Position numbers and translations under genes: made by a program. A stretch of 64,000 nucleotides of DNA from Microbacterium kyungheense (lineage in GTDB: Bacteria > Actinomycetota > Actinomycetes > Actinomycetales > Microbacteriaceae). Positions within the stretch are counted from its first letter, which is position 1. Every line of letters starts with the position of its first letter. Location: positions 186,001-250,000 of the forward strand of contig NZ_VFPE01000001.1 of NCBI RefSeq assembly GCF_006783905.1, written 5' to 3'. Positions 50,970 to 60,078 of the stretch are shown here, in pieces. The notes under the pieces were generated by a model. It was not told the DNA's origin. It was given only the letters and a program-made list of their open reading frames with translations, and made no database searches.

Positions 50970-52912
50970 ATCGTGCGGCCGCGCTCGTCGGCGATGCCCG
51001 ACGTGCGCCAGAAGTACGTGTTGACCTGATCGCGCCACTCGGTCGCCGAGCGCACCTGTTCGGCGAACCGCTCGGCCGCCGGCATCCACACGTCGTCGTC
51101 GACGCGCCCGCGCAAGGCGTCCCATTCCGCGGCCATCCCGGCCGCTCGCGCGGCCCCCGCGAAGTGGGTGTCGTAGATGTGCTGGATCACCGTGCGCCCG
51201 CTGTGCAGACGGTGCGTGTACGGCACATGGTGGAAGAACAGCAGCACCTCGTCGGGGACCGTGTCGACCGACTCGAACCGGGACGCCCACGGCTCGGGGT
51301 ACTGCCCGGCGTAGCCCGTCCCGGTCGCGACGGTGCGGTCCACGCCGATCCCGTCGCGGTCGGCGAAGTGGTACGTGCCCCACGGCGAATACTCGTACCC
51401 GTCGACCGCGGGGCCGTAATGCGAGCCCGGCGTCACCATGAACCCCACGCCGAGCGGTGCGGTGTACGACTCGTAGGTGCGCCATGAGTCGTCGAGGATC
51501 GCGTGGATGCCGGCGGCCACGGCGGCGTCGTCGCCGAAGGTCAGCGCGATCCACTCGTCGAGCAGGGCCGACGGGTCGAGCGTCGGATCCCACGCCAGGC
51601 GTCCGTAGCCGTACAGGTTCGCCTGCGCCAGCGGATGCCCCGTCCAGAACCCGTCGTCGCCGACGTTCGCCACCGCCGCGATGCCGCCCCGCACCAGCTC
51701 GGCCAGCGCCGGGCGGTCTTCGCCGAACGGGCGGAAGCCGAGGATCTCGCTCCACTGCGGCGCGAGGTAGACGGCGTGGCGCTGCTGGCCGGTGTACTCC
51801 TGCGTGACCTGCAGCTCCAGCGCCACGTTCGTCTGTGCCATCGCGGGGATGACGGGCGACAACGGCTCGCGGGTCTGGAAGTCGAGCGGGCCGTACTTGA
51901 CCTGCAGTACGACGTTGTCGTCGAACCGCCCGTCCAGCGGCACGAACGTGTCGTACGCGGCGCGGGCGCGATCGGTCGACCGATCGCGCCAGTCCTGCCG
52001 GTGGTTGTAGACGAAGGCGCGCCAGCGCACCACGGCGCCGTGTGGCGCGAGCGCCCGCGCGAGCATGTTCGCGCCGTCGGCGTGGTCGCGTCCGTACGCG
52101 TGCGGTCCGGGCTGACCCTCGGAGTCGGCCTTCACGAGGTACCCGCCGAAGTCGGGGATGCGGGTGCACACGCGGGTCGTGGCATCCGCCCACCACTGCG
52201 CGACCCGGCCGTCGAGCGGATCAGACGTGTCGAGGTCGCCGAGGTTCAGCGGCGCGGCGAAGTCGATCGAGAGATGCACCCGGATGCCCCATGGCCGGAA
52301 CACCGCCGCGAGCCGCTCGACCGTGCCGAGATCGTCGGACAGCAGCCGTGCCTCGCGGCGGCCCACATTGACGTTGTTGACCGTCACCGCGTTGATGCCG
52401 ATCGACGCGAGCAGGCGGGCGTACCGCTCCACGCGCGACAGGTCGTCGCGCAGTGCGCCGTCGGCGTAGAAGATCGAGCCGCCGGAGTACCCGCGCTCGA
52501 CCTGGCCCATCACGGGGTGCACGGCGATGTTGTCCCAGTGGTCGAGCACGCGCAGTCGCTGCGCCGGTTCGAACCGGGCAGGCGCGTCGTGCCGCACGCC
52601 CCGCGCGAGGTCGCGGAGCACCTGGAACCACCCGTACAGCGCGCCGTGGGCCCCGCCGTACGAGACCGTCGTACGCTCCCCGGCGGACGAGAGCTCGAAC
52701 CCCTCGGGCCCCAGTCCGGCGGCCGCGTCGGCGGGGACGACGGTCAGGCCACCGGCAGGAATCGGGTCGTCCACGAGGACCGCACCGGCCCGCTCGGCCT
52801 CACGGCGCACGGTGTCGAGCAGCGGCTCGTCACCGGCGGCGACGTGCACGGGCAGCCCCGTCAGGAACGACAGGGCGCGGTCAGGCAGCCACATCGGGTG
52901 CTCGAAGGTCAT
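50963..52912 (-). CDS. Alpha-glucuronidase, GH67
   Basis: This 649-residue inverting enzyme releases (4-O-methyl)glucuronic acid from the non-reducing end of aldouronic acids derived from glucuronoxylan. Marks: YGWFQVLRDLARG, RVLDHWDNIAVHPVMGQVER, GYSGGSIF, INAVTVNNVNV, and the conserved GGYLVKADSEGQPGP with the catalytic-site glutamate (about residue 280). The C-terminal part has LFFHHVPYTHRLHSGRTVIQ. It lacks a signal peptide, so the substrate must be imported. ATG 52912 is used; GTG 52921, which overlaps the upstream stop as GTGA, is an equal alternative. It is co-transcribed with the mannonate-dehydratase-like gene. Confidence 0.92.
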   Translation of the reverse strand: MTFEHPMWLPDRALSFLTGLPVHVAAGDEPLLDTVRREAERAGAVLVDDPIPAGGLTVVPADAAAGLGPEGFELSSAGERTTVSYGGAHGALYGWFQVLRDLARGVRHDAPARFEPAQRLRVLDHWDNIAVHPVMGQVERGYSGGSIFYADGALRDDLSRVERYARLLASIGINAVTVNNVNVGRREARLLSDDLGTVERLAAVFRPWGIRVHLSIDFAAPLNLGDLDTSDPLDGRVAQWWADATTRVCTRIPDFGGYLVKADSEGQPGPHAYGRDHADGANMLARALAPHGAVVRWRAFVYNHRQDWRDRSTDRARAAYDTFVPLDGRFDDNVVLQVKYGPLDFQTREPLSPVIPAMAQTNVALELQVTQEYTGQQRHAVYLAPQWSEILGFRPFGEDRPALAELVRGGIAAVANVGDDGFWTGHPLAQANLYGYGRLAWDPTLDPSALLDEWIALTFGDDAAVAAGIHAILDDSWRTYESYTAPLGVGFMVTPGSHYGPAVDGYEYSPWGTYHFADRDGIGVDRTVATGTGYAGQYPEPWASRFESVDTVPDEVLLFFHHVPYTHRLHSGRTVIQHIYDTHFAGAARAAGMAAEWDALRGRVDDDVWMPAAERFAEQVRSATEWRDQVNTYFWRTSGIADERGRTIY

Positions 52913-52917
52913 GGGGT

Positions 52918-54153
52918 TCACCAATCGTGGATCGTGCCGTCGAGCAGGCGTGCGACGGGGAGGTAGGCGGGCTCGTAGGCGAAGCGGGCGGCGGCGTCGT
53001 CGTCGTACTCGACGCCGAGGCCCGGGGCGTCACCGGGGTGCATCGCTCCCGCCTCGAAGCGGTAGGACGTGCGGAACACCTCGCCGGCGAGCGGCGCGTG
53101 CGCCATGTGTTCCTGGATGCCGAAGTTGTGGATCGCGAGGTCGAGATGCAGCGCGGCCGCCATGCCGACGGGGGAGATGTCGGTCGGTCCGTGGCTGCCC
53201 GAACGCACCTGGTACAGCGCCGCGAACTCGAAGATGCGCTTGAGGTGCGTGATCCCGCCCGTGTGCGTGACGGACGCCCGCACGTAGTCGATGAGCTGCT
53301 CCTGGATCAGCGGGCGGAAGTCCCACACGCTGTTGAGCACCTCTCCGATCGCAAGCGGAGTGGTCGTGTGCCGGCGGACGAGGCGCAGCGCCTCGGGGTT
53401 GTCGACAGGGGTGACGTCTTCGAGCCAGAACAGGTCAAACGGCTCGAGGCTCTTGCCCAGTCGCGCCGCCTCGATCGGCGTGAGCCGGTGATGCGCGTCG
53501 TGCAGCAGCATCACCTCGGGCCCGAACTCGGCGCGCGCCCACTCGAACACGCTCGGCAGATGCGAGAGGTAGCGGCGCGTGTCCCAGCCGTGTTCGACCG
53601 TGAGTCCCGCGCGCTGGGCAGGCTCGTACATGTACCGGCCGCCGTTGGCGCGCCCGGACGAGATGCCGTAGCCGCCTTCCATGCCGGGGATCGCGATCTG
53701 CAGGCGGATAGCCCGGTACCCTTCTGCGAGGCGTGCGCGCACCGAGTCGCCGAGGTCGTCGAGGTCCGCCCCGGACGCGTGCGCGTACACCAGGGCGCTC
53801 TCGCGCGCGGCACCGCCCAGCAGCTGGTAGACGGGCATTCCGGCGAGCTTGCCCTTGATGTCCCACAGGGCGACGTCCACCGCGGCGATCGCGGTCATCG
53901 TGACGGGGCCACGGCGCCAGTACGCCGACCGGTACAGGAACTGCCACGTGTCTTCGATACGCTGCGCATCGGTGCCGATGAGCAGCGGGGCGACGTGGTC
54001 GCGCAGATACGAGGCGACCGCGAGCTCGCGGCCGTTGAGGGTCGCGTCGCCGAGCCCGGTCACGCCGTCCTCGGTCGTGATGCGCAGCGTGACGAAGTTG
54101 CGGGAGGGGCTCGCGATGAGCACCTCCACCGATCGGATGGGGGATGCCGTCAT
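52918..54153 (-). CDS. Enolase-superfamily D-mannonate dehydratase-like protein
   Basis: This 411-residue protein belongs to the mandelate-racemase/ManD group. It has [39 protein letters not shown] and metal ligands in [12 protein letters not shown] (Asp), [10 protein letters not shown] (Glu) and [12 protein letters not shown] (Glu). The His in [20 protein letters not shown] and GIQEHM matches ManD proteins. It would turn D-mannonate into 2-keto-3-deoxygluconate, downstream of glucuronate released by GH67; the isomerase and reductase needed in between are not in the window. Some family members have low or other sugar-acid dehydratase activity. Confidence 0.87.
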   Translation of the reverse strand: MTASPIRSVEVLIASPSRNFVTLRITTEDGVTGLGDATLNGRELAVASYLRDHVAPLLIGTDAQRIEDTWQFLYRSAYWRRGPVTMTAIAAVDVALWDIKGKLAGMPVYQLLGGAARESALVYAHASGADLDDLGDSVRARLAEGYRAIRLQIAIPGMEGGYGISSGRANGGRYMYEPAQRAGLTVEHGWDTRRYLSHLPSVFEWARAEFGPEVMLLHDAHHRLTPIEAARLGKSLEPFDLFWLEDVTPVDNPEALRLVRRHTTTPLAIGEVLNSVWDFRPLIQEQLIDYVRASVTHTGGITHLKRIFEFAALYQVRSGSHGPTDISPVGMAAALHLDLAIHNFGIQEHMAHAPLAGEVFRTSYRFEAGAMHPGDAPGLGVEYDDDAAARFAYEPAYLPVARLLDGTIHDW

Positions 54154-54174
54154 GCCGGGCTCTCCGTGTCGTCG

Positions 54175-54205
54175 TTGACCGATGTAAACGTTATTACCCT
54201 AGTAT
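54175..54205 (+). promoter_or_regulatory. LacI operator within divergent promoters
   Basis: TTGACC (54175-54180) and TAGTAT (54200-54205) with a 19-base spacer form the regulator promoter. TAAACGTTA (54185-54193, palindrome AACGTT) lies in the spacer and so also precedes the divergent ManD/GH67 operon. Confidence 0.65.
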
Positions 54206-54230
54206 TCACCAGGGGAGATGGGGGTCCACG

Positions 54231-55235
54231 ATGGTGACCGTGCATGATGTGGCAGCGCGCTCGGGGGTGTCGATCGCGACCGTGTCGCGGACGCTCCGTG
54301 AGCCGCACCGGGTCTCGGAAGACACGCGTGTGCGCGTGCTCGCGGCCGTCGACGAACTCGGGTACCGCCCCAACCGCGCCGCGCGCAGCCTGCGCCAGGG
54401 GCGCACCGGCATCATCGCGCTCATCGTGCCCGACATCGAGAACCCGTACTTCGCCTCGATGACCAAGGGTGCGCAGGTGATGTGCCGCGCCCGCGGCTAC
54501 GGTCTCGTGGTCGTCGACACCACCGAGCGCGCCGACATCGAGGACGAAGAGGTGCGCGCCCTGCGGTCCCAGACGGACGGGCTGATCCTCGCGTCGTCGC
54601 GTCTGCCCGACGAACGACTCGCAGAGATCGCGGATGCCACGCCCTGCGTGCTCGTCAACCGCCGGCTCACGGGGGCCGCGGCGGCCACGCCGTCCGTCAC
54701 CATCGACGAGGAGGCGGCGGCGCGCGCCGCCGTCGACCACCTCTACGGTCTCGGGCACCGCCGCCTGGCCTACGTCGGCGGACCCGAGCGCTCGTGGTCG
54801 CAGGCGCGGCGGTCGGCGGCGATGGCCGGGGCGGCCCGATCCCTCCCCGGACTGGAGGTCGTGCAGCTCGCGGGCTGCGTCCCCACCTCGGACGGCGGCC
54901 GCGCGGTCGCGCGGGAGGTGCTCGCCACGGGCGCGACCGCGGTCGTCGCCTACAACGACCTCATCGCGCTGGGGCTGCTGGCGCAGTGGACCGAGACCGG
55001 CGTGCGCGTTCCCGGCGACGTCAGCCTCGTCGGGTTCGACGACACGTACGTCACCGGACTTGTCACCCCGCCGCTGACGAGCGTCGGCGTCGATCTGCGC
55101 GAGCTCGGCGACGCTGCGGTCGAGCTGCTGATCGACGCGATCGACGGGCCCGCTGCGGGGGGAGAGGGCGGTACCCGCTCGATCGTGCCGCGGCTCGCCG
55201 TGCGCGCTTCGACCGCGGCGCCCGGCGTCGGGTGA
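54231..55235 (+). CDS. LacI-family regulator of the glucuronate (ManD/GH67) operon
   Basis: This 334-residue regulator begins MVTVHDVAARSGVSIATVSR, the LacI helix-turn-helix, followed by the hinge DELGYRPNRAARSLRQGRTG. The sensor domain has IVPDIENPYFASMTKGAQVM and LVGFDDTYVTGLVTPPLTSV. It is divergent from the ManD/GH67 operon, with the operator TAAACGTTA between them, so it likely represses that operon in response to glucuronate or an aldouronic acid. Confidence 0.92.
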   Translation: MVTVHDVAARSGVSIATVSRTLREPHRVSEDTRVRVLAAVDELGYRPNRAARSLRQGRTGIIALIVPDIENPYFASMTKGAQVMCRARGYGLVVVDTTERADIEDEEVRALRSQTDGLILASSRLPDERLAEIADATPCVLVNRRLTGAAAATPSVTIDEEAAARAAVDHLYGLGHRRLAYVGGPERSWSQARRSAAMAGAARSLPGLEVVQLAGCVPTSDGGRAVAREVLATGATAVVAYNDLIALGLLAQWTETGVRVPGDVSLVGFDDTYVTGLVTPPLTSVGVDLRELGDAAVELLIDAIDGPAAGGEGGTRSIVPRLAVRASTAAPGVG

Positions 55236-55283
55236 GTCGGGGGAAGCGATGCACGCACCGCGGCTGGACGCGGCATCCCATCT

Positions 55284-55312
55284 GGTATAGGTTGTCGTCA
55301 GCAACATTTACC
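55284..55312 (+). promoter_or_regulatory. xylA promoter with inverted repeat (candidate XylR/ROK site)
   Basis: GGTATAGGTTG (55284-55294) and CAACATTTACC (55302-55312) form an imperfect inverted repeat (8 of 11). TAGGTT (55288-55293) inside the left arm fits a -10. AAAGGAGCG precedes ATG 55354. The ROK regulator at 41117 is the obvious candidate binder. Confidence 0.55.
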
Positions 55313-55353
55313 ACCCGCCGCACGACCGCGGCTGCCCGCCGCAAAGGAGCGTC

Positions 55354-56541
55354 ATGCCCACCCCCACCCGCGCCGACAAGTTCTCGTTCGGACTCTGGAC
55401 GATCGGCTACAACGGCACCGATCCCTTCGGCGGCCCGACCCGTCCCGCCCTCGACGTCGTGCACGCCGTCGAGAAGCTCGCCGAGCTCGGCGCCTACGGT
55501 CTGACCTTCCACGACGACGACCTGTTCGCCTTCGGCTCGACCGACGCCGAGCGCCAGAAGCAGATCGATCGCCTCAAGGGCGCGCTGGCCGACACCGGCC
55601 TCATCGTGCCGATGGTCACCACCAACCTGTTCTCGGCCCCCGTCTTCAAGGACGGCGGCTTCACGTCCAACGATCGCGACGTGCGCCGTTTCGCCCTGCG
55701 CAAGGTCCTCCGCCAGCTCGACCTCGGTGCCGAGCTCGGCGCCAAGACGTTCGTCATGTGGGGTGGCCGCGAGGGCGCCGAGTACGACTCGGCCAAGGAC
55801 ATCCGTGCGGCGCTCGAGCGCTACCGCGAGGCCGTCAACCTGCTCGGCGACTACGTCGTCGACAAGGGCTACGACATCCGCTTCGCGATCGAGCCCAAGC
55901 CCAACGAGCCCCGCGGCGACATCCTGCTGCCGACGCTCGGCCACGCGATCGCGTTCATCGACTCGCTCGAGCGCCCCGAGCTGGTGGGCCTGAACCCCGA
56001 GGTCGGGCACGAGCAGATGGCGGGCCTCAACTTCGCGGCGGGCATCGCTCAGGCGCTGTACCACGGCAAGCTCTTCCACATCGACCTCAACGGCCAGCGC
56101 GGCATCAAGTACGACCAGGACCTCGTGTTCGGCCACGGCGACCTGCACAACGCGTTCGCGCTCGTCGACCTGCTCGAGAACGGCGGCCCCGGCGGCGTGC
56201 CGGCGTACGACGGCCCGCGCCACTTCGACTACAAGCCCTCGCGCACCGAGGACGAGACCGGCGTGTGGGACTCCGCCGCCGCCAACATGCGCACGTACCT
56301 GCTGCTCAAGGAGCGCGCCGGGGCCTTCCGCGCCGACCCCGAGGTGCAGGAGGCGCTCGCCGCCGCCCGCGTTCCCGAGCTGTCGGTGCCCACGCTGAAC
56401 GAGGGCGAGACGATCGAGGACCTCCGCGCCGACCGCTCGGCGTTCGAGGACTTCGACGCCGACGCGTACCTCGGCGGCAAGGGCTTCGGCTTCGTCCGCC
56501 TGCAGCAGCTGGCCACCGAGCACCTGCTCGGCGCACGCTGA
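55354..56541 (+). CDS. xylA: Xylose isomerase
   Basis: This 395-residue metal-dependent TIM-barrel enzyme converts D-xylose to D-xylulose in the cytoplasm. It is the short actinobacterial class I type. Marks: [18 protein letters not shown], catalytic-site [14 protein letters not shown] (His53), [15 protein letters not shown], metal site [18 protein letters not shown] (Glu180, Lys182), [31 protein letters not shown] and [11 protein letters not shown]. Length and all ligands are normal. Confidence 0.97.
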   Translation: MPTPTRADKFSFGLWTIGYNGTDPFGGPTRPALDVVHAVEKLAELGAYGLTFHDDDLFAFGSTDAERQKQIDRLKGALADTGLIVPMVTTNLFSAPVFKDGGFTSNDRDVRRFALRKVLRQLDLGAELGAKTFVMWGGREGAEYDSAKDIRAALERYREAVNLLGDYVVDKGYDIRFAIEPKPNEPRGDILLPTLGHAIAFIDSLERPELVGLNPEVGHEQMAGLNFAAGIAQALYHGKLFHIDLNGQRGIKYDQDLVFGHGDLHNAFALVDLLENGGPGGVPAYDGPRHFDYKPSRTEDETGVWDSAAANMRTYLLLKERAGAFRADPEVQEALAAARVPELSVPTLNEGETIEDLRADRSAFEDFDADAYLGGKGFGFVRLQQLATEHLLGAR

Positions 56542-56568
56542 GCCGTCCGCGCCGACACCAACCCCCGT

Positions 56569-56625
56569 TGACTTGCCCCATATGTACGCGACACGCCGGG
56601 CGTGTCGTACATATGGGGCAAGTCA
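56569..56625. repeat. 57-bp near-perfect palindrome between xylA and xylB
   Basis: TGACTTGCCCCATATGTA (56569-56586) and TACATATGGGGCAAGTCA (56608-56625) are exact complements, and CGACACGCC/GGCGTGTCG extends the stem to the centre; only two bases (CG) are unpaired on one side. It is related to the palindrome at 19858-19916. It lies 28 bases after xylA and 21 before xylB. Confidence 0.8.
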
Positions 56626-56646
56626 CACTCTGAGCCAGGAGAACCA

Positions 56647-57951
56647 GTGAGCCTCGTCATGGGCGTCGACTCGTCGACGCAGTCGTGCAAGGTCGTGATC
56701 GTGGATGCCGCGAGCGGCCGTATCGTCCGGCAGGGGCGTGCCTCGCACCCTGACGGCACGGTCGTCGATCCCGAGGCGTGGTGGACCGCGCTGCAGTCGG
56801 CGATCGCGGATGCCGGAGGCCTGAACGACGTACGGGCCTGGGCGATCGGCGGGCAGCAGCACGGCATGGTGGCGCTGGACGCCGACGGCCGGGTCGTGCG
56901 CGATGCGCTGCTGTGGAACGACACCCGCTCGGCGGGGGCGGCCGCCGACCTGATCGCAGAGTTCGGCGCCGAGGAGCTCGCGCGGCGCACGGGGCTCGTG
57001 CCGGTGGCATCCTTCACCATCACCAAGCTGCGCTGGCTGCGCGATGCCGAGCCCGGCAACGCCGCTCGCGTGGCCGCCGTCGCGCTGCCGCACGACTGGC
57101 TCACGTGGCGCCTGCGCGGCTTCGGCCCGGCGGGCGAGTCGCCGCGGGGTCCCGTGCTCGACGAGCTCATCACGGACCGATCGGATGCCTCGGGCACCGG
57201 CTACTGGAACCCCGCCGACGGCTCGTACGACCGTGAGCTGCTGACCGCCGCCCTCGGCCACGACGCCGTGCTGCCGCGCGTGCTCGGGCCCGAGGAGTGG
57301 GTCGCCGACGCCGACGGCCGACGTGTCGGCGGCGGCGCGGGCGACAATGCCGGTGCGGCCCTCGGGCTCGGCGCCGGACCGGGCGACGTCGTCGTCTCGA
57401 TCGGCACGTCCGGCACCGTCTTCGCGGTGAGCGAGCAGCGCACCATCGACGCCTCGGGCACGGTCGCGGGCTTCGCGGACTGCACCGGCAGGTTCCTGCC
57501 GCTCGTCGCGACCCTCAACGCCGCGCGCGTGCTCGACGCGATCGCGCGGGTGCTCGGGGTCGATCACACCGAGCTGTCGCGCCTCGCGCTCGCCGCCGAA
57601 CCCGGCGCGGGCGGACTCGCGCTGGTGCCGTACTTCGAGGGCGAGCGCACCCCGAACCTCCCCGATGCGACGGCGTCGCTGACGGGCATGACGCTCGCCT
57701 CGACGACCCGCGAGAACCTCGCGCGCGCCGCCGTCGAAGGCATGCTCTCGGGTCTCGCCGCCGGGCTGGAGGCGCTGCGCGGGCTGGGCGTCCCGCTCGA
57801 ACGGGCGCTCCTCATCGGCGGCGGCGCCCAGTCCGAAGCCGTGCGCCGGGTCGCACCCCTCGTGCTGGGTCTGCCCGTCGAGGTGCCCGAACCGGGGGAG
57901 TACGTGGCGCTCGGCGCCGCGCGACAGGCGGCGGAGGTCCTCTCGGCCTGA
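56647..57951 (+). CDS. xylB: Xylulokinase
   Basis: This 434-residue FGGY kinase phosphorylates D-xylulose to xylulose-5-phosphate. The N-terminal domain has [20 protein letters not shown], the substrate-binding [11 protein letters not shown] and [10 protein letters not shown]. The catalytic aspartate is in [15 protein letters not shown] (Asp233), and the ATP-binding [12 protein letters not shown] and [13 protein letters not shown] follow. It is somewhat shorter than the E. coli protein (484), as often in actinobacteria. GTG 56647 follows CCAGGAG; ATG 56659 is an alternative. It is probably co-transcribed with xylA across the palindrome. Confidence 0.94.
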   Translation: MSLVMGVDSSTQSCKVVIVDAASGRIVRQGRASHPDGTVVDPEAWWTALQSAIADAGGLNDVRAWAIGGQQHGMVALDADGRVVRDALLWNDTRSAGAAADLIAEFGAEELARRTGLVPVASFTITKLRWLRDAEPGNAARVAAVALPHDWLTWRLRGFGPAGESPRGPVLDELITDRSDASGTGYWNPADGSYDRELLTAALGHDAVLPRVLGPEEWVADADGRRVGGGAGDNAGAALGLGAGPGDVVVSIGTSGTVFAVSEQRTIDASGTVAGFADCTGRFLPLVATLNAARVLDAIARVLGVDHTELSRLALAAEPGAGGLALVPYFEGERTPNLPDATASLTGMTLASTTRENLARAAVEGMLSGLAAGLEALRGLGVPLERALLIGGGAQSEAVRRVAPLVLGLPVEVPEPGEYVALGAARQAAEVLSA

Positions 57952-58006
57952 CGCGCTCCGGGCGTCGGGGATGTATCGCGGGGCCGGTCCCGCGCATCTT
58001 CTGTGT

Positions 58007-58333
58007 ATGGATGCTGCGATGCTCGCCGGGACGGTCTCGACCGTGCTGTTCGCCGCGGCCAATCTGCCGATGCTCGTGAAGGCGGTCCGGTCTCATGACC
58101 TCCGCTCGTACAGCGGGAGCGCCCTGGTCATGGGCAACGTCGGCAACCTCGTGTACACGGTGTACGTCGTGAGCCTGCCGTTCGGGCCGATCTGGGTGCT
58201 GCACGCGTTCTACCTCGTCACCATGGCGCTGATGCTGGTGCTCTACGCCGCATCGGCGCGTGCGCGGCGTATCACCCGCACCGGAGGGTCGCGTCGTCCC
58301 GGCCCGCTGACCCCCGGGACTCCGCGGAAGTGA
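58007..58333 (+). CDS. Small PQ-loop/SemiSWEET-like membrane protein
   Basis: This 108-residue protein has three membrane segments: AAMLAGTVSTVLFAAANLPM, SGSALVMGNVGNLVYTVYVV and PIWVLHAFYLVTMALMLVLY. The helix-1 end LPMLVKAVRSHDLRSYSGS recalls the PQ-x-x-K...S-x-x-G-x-S loop of SemiSWEET proteins, with LP instead of PQ. A SemiSWEET would dimerise to carry sugars, which would fit the xylose locus, but the match is weak. The tail is basic. A possible -10 CATCTT stands 6 bases before the ATG; an upstream ATG at 57971 is also in frame. Confidence 0.6.
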   Translation: MDAAMLAGTVSTVLFAAANLPMLVKAVRSHDLRSYSGSALVMGNVGNLVYTVYVVSLPFGPIWVLHAFYLVTMALMLVLYAASARARRITRTGGSRRPGPLTPGTPRK

Positions 58334-58390
58334 GTCCCGCCGCTCGCGATTCTGCTGAGCCTGAGACACGGATCAGGAGAGAATGCGGGT

Positions 58391-59227
58391 ATGGAGGCCG
58401 ACGCCGAACTCGACGAGATCGCGGTCGAGCTGTACGCCCTGGCGCCCGCGGAGTTCACGGCGGCGCGCAATGCGCGGGCGGCGGCATCCGATCCGGCGCT
58501 CGCGAAGCGGGTGAAGGCGCTGCGCAAGCCGACCGTCGCGGCGTGGGCGGTCAATCTGCTCGCGCGCGACGGGCAGCTGGCCGACGCGGTGGAGCTGTCG
58601 TCGGCGCTGCGCGAGGCGCAGGAGGATCTCGACGCGGCCGAGCTGTCGCGCCTGGGCGCTCAGCGCCGCCAGCTGGTCGCGGCGCTCGCGAAGCAGGCGG
58701 TCGGGCTCGCCTCCGATGCGGGGGTGACCCTCAGCCCCGCCGCCCGCGAGGACGCCGAGAAGACTATCAACGCCGCAGTGATGGATGCCGCAGCCGCCGC
58801 CGCGGTGCTCACGGCGCGCCTCGTCTCGACGCTCGAAGCGGGCGACATCGACCCCGCCACGCTGGCGGACGCGGTCGGCGGGACGCTGCCGGGCGCGATC
58901 GAGCCCGCGCCGCGCGACGACCTGGCTGACCGCCGCGCGCGCAAGGCCGCGGAGAAGGCGGCGCGCGAGGCGGAGCGCCTCGCGAACGAGGCCGAGCGCG
59001 AGCTCGCACGCGTCGATGCCCGGCGTGCCAAGACGCAGGAGCGACTGGATCACCTGCGTGAGCGCATCGACGACCTGCGCCGCGATCTCGCCGCCGTCGA
59101 GGCCGACGCCGCATCGGTCGAAGAGAAGCTCGACGCCGTCGAGGCGGAGCGGAAGGATGCCGCCTCCCGGGCCCGAGCGGCCGCGCAGGAGTCGGAGCGA
59201 GCCGCGCGCGTCCTCGACGAGCTCTGA
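58391..59227 (+). CDS. Conserved coiled-coil protein of unknown function
   Basis: This 278-residue soluble protein is mostly helical. The N-terminal half holds the actinobacterially conserved ALAPAEFTAARNARA and RVKALRKPTVAAWAVNLLAR motifs. Residues about 180-278 form a long, charged coiled coil rich in Ala, Glu and Arg (RKAAEKAAREAERLANEAER and beyond). The function is unknown; I have seen such proteins annotated only as hypothetical. ATG 58391 is used, with CAGGAGA upstream. Confidence 0.72.
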   Translation: MEADAELDEIAVELYALAPAEFTAARNARAAASDPALAKRVKALRKPTVAAWAVNLLARDGQLADAVELSSALREAQEDLDAAELSRLGAQRRQLVAALAKQAVGLASDAGVTLSPAAREDAEKTINAAVMDAAAAAAVLTARLVSTLEAGDIDPATLADAVGGTLPGAIEPAPRDDLADRRARKAAEKAAREAERLANEAERELARVDARRAKTQERLDHLRERIDDLRRDLAAVEADAASVEEKLDAVEAERKDAASRARAAAQESERAARVLDEL

Positions 59228-59285
59228 CCGGACCGCATCCACACTTCACAGGACTCTCGTAGGCGCCCTCCCTACGGTGGAGAGC

Positions 59286-60077
59286 ATGGCGACTCCTGCT
59301 CCGCTGGTGCCCGCGACGACGGCCGATGAGGGGGAGATCACCGTCTCGGCCGCCGAACTGCGAGAGCTCCGCGACGAGCTGCAGCGGTTCATGATGGAGT
59401 ACCGCTTCGGGCTGCAGGAGGTCGAGACGAAGATCGGCATCCTGCGCGACGAGTTCCTGCTCACGCACGACTACAACCCGATCGAGCACGTGTCGAGCCG
59501 CGTCAAGTCGCCGGACAGCCTCGTCGAAAAGGTCCAGCGCAAGGGCATCGACGGCGACTTCGACTCCATCCGCCGCAACATCACCGACATCGCCGGAATC
59601 CGCGTCACCTGCAGCTTCACGGCCGACGTCTACCGGCTGTTCGACCTGCTGACCGCGCAGGACGACGTGCGCGTCCTGCAGGTGAAGGACTACATCGCGG
59701 CGCCGAAGAGCAACGGCTACAAGAGCCTGCACGCGATCCTCGAGGTGCCGGTGTTCCTCTCCACGGGACGCATCGAGGTGCCCGTCGAGGTGCAGTTCCG
59801 CACCATCGCGATGGACTTCTGGGCGAGCCTGGAGCACAAGATCTACTACAAGTACGCCACTCGCGTGCCTGATGAGCTGCTGGAGAGCCTCAAGGACGCC
59901 GCCGACACCGCAGCCGAACTCGATGCCCGCATGGAGCGTCTGCACCGTCAGATTCGTGCTGGCGGCGCCGCCCCGGCCACACCGACGTCGGCGGTGACGG
60001 TCCGCGAGATCACGACATCTGGGGATGCGGATGCCGCCGCCCCCGGCCACGACGACCCCGAGGTGCGCGCGGTCTAG
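59286..60077 (+). CDS. Small alarmone synthetase (RelQ-like GTP pyrophosphokinase)
   Basis: This 263-residue protein makes (p)ppGpp from ATP and GTP/GDP and has no hydrolase domain. The RelA/SpoT synthetase domain spans about 50-210: HVSSRVKSPDSLVEKVQRKG, DIAGIRVTCSFTADVYRLFD, the G-loop DYIAAPKSNGYKSLHAILEV and the catalytic EVQFRTIAMDFWASLEHKIY. A TANNNT-type -10 TACGGT (59273-59278) is 7 bases before ATG 59286. The last ~40 residues are low in complexity. The stop codon TAG (60075-60077) lies in the target duplication of the IS element that follows, so the protein end is unchanged by the insertion. Confidence 0.93.
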   Translation: MATPAPLVPATTADEGEITVSAAELRELRDELQRFMMEYRFGLQEVETKIGILRDEFLLTHDYNPIEHVSSRVKSPDSLVEKVQRKGIDGDFDSIRRNITDIAGIRVTCSFTADVYRLFDLLTAQDDVRVLQVKDYIAAPKSNGYKSLHAILEVPVFLSTGRIEVPVEVQFRTIAMDFWASLEHKIYYKYATRVPDELLESLKDAADTAAELDARMERLHRQIRAGGAAPATPTSAVTVREITTSGDADAAAPGHDDPEVRAV

Positions 60078-60078
60078 C

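Noticed and set aside
57978-57993. GCGGGG-CCGG-TCCCGC as xylB terminator
   Set aside because: The stem is only six pairs with one G-T type mismatch and no T-run; too weak to call in GC-rich DNA.
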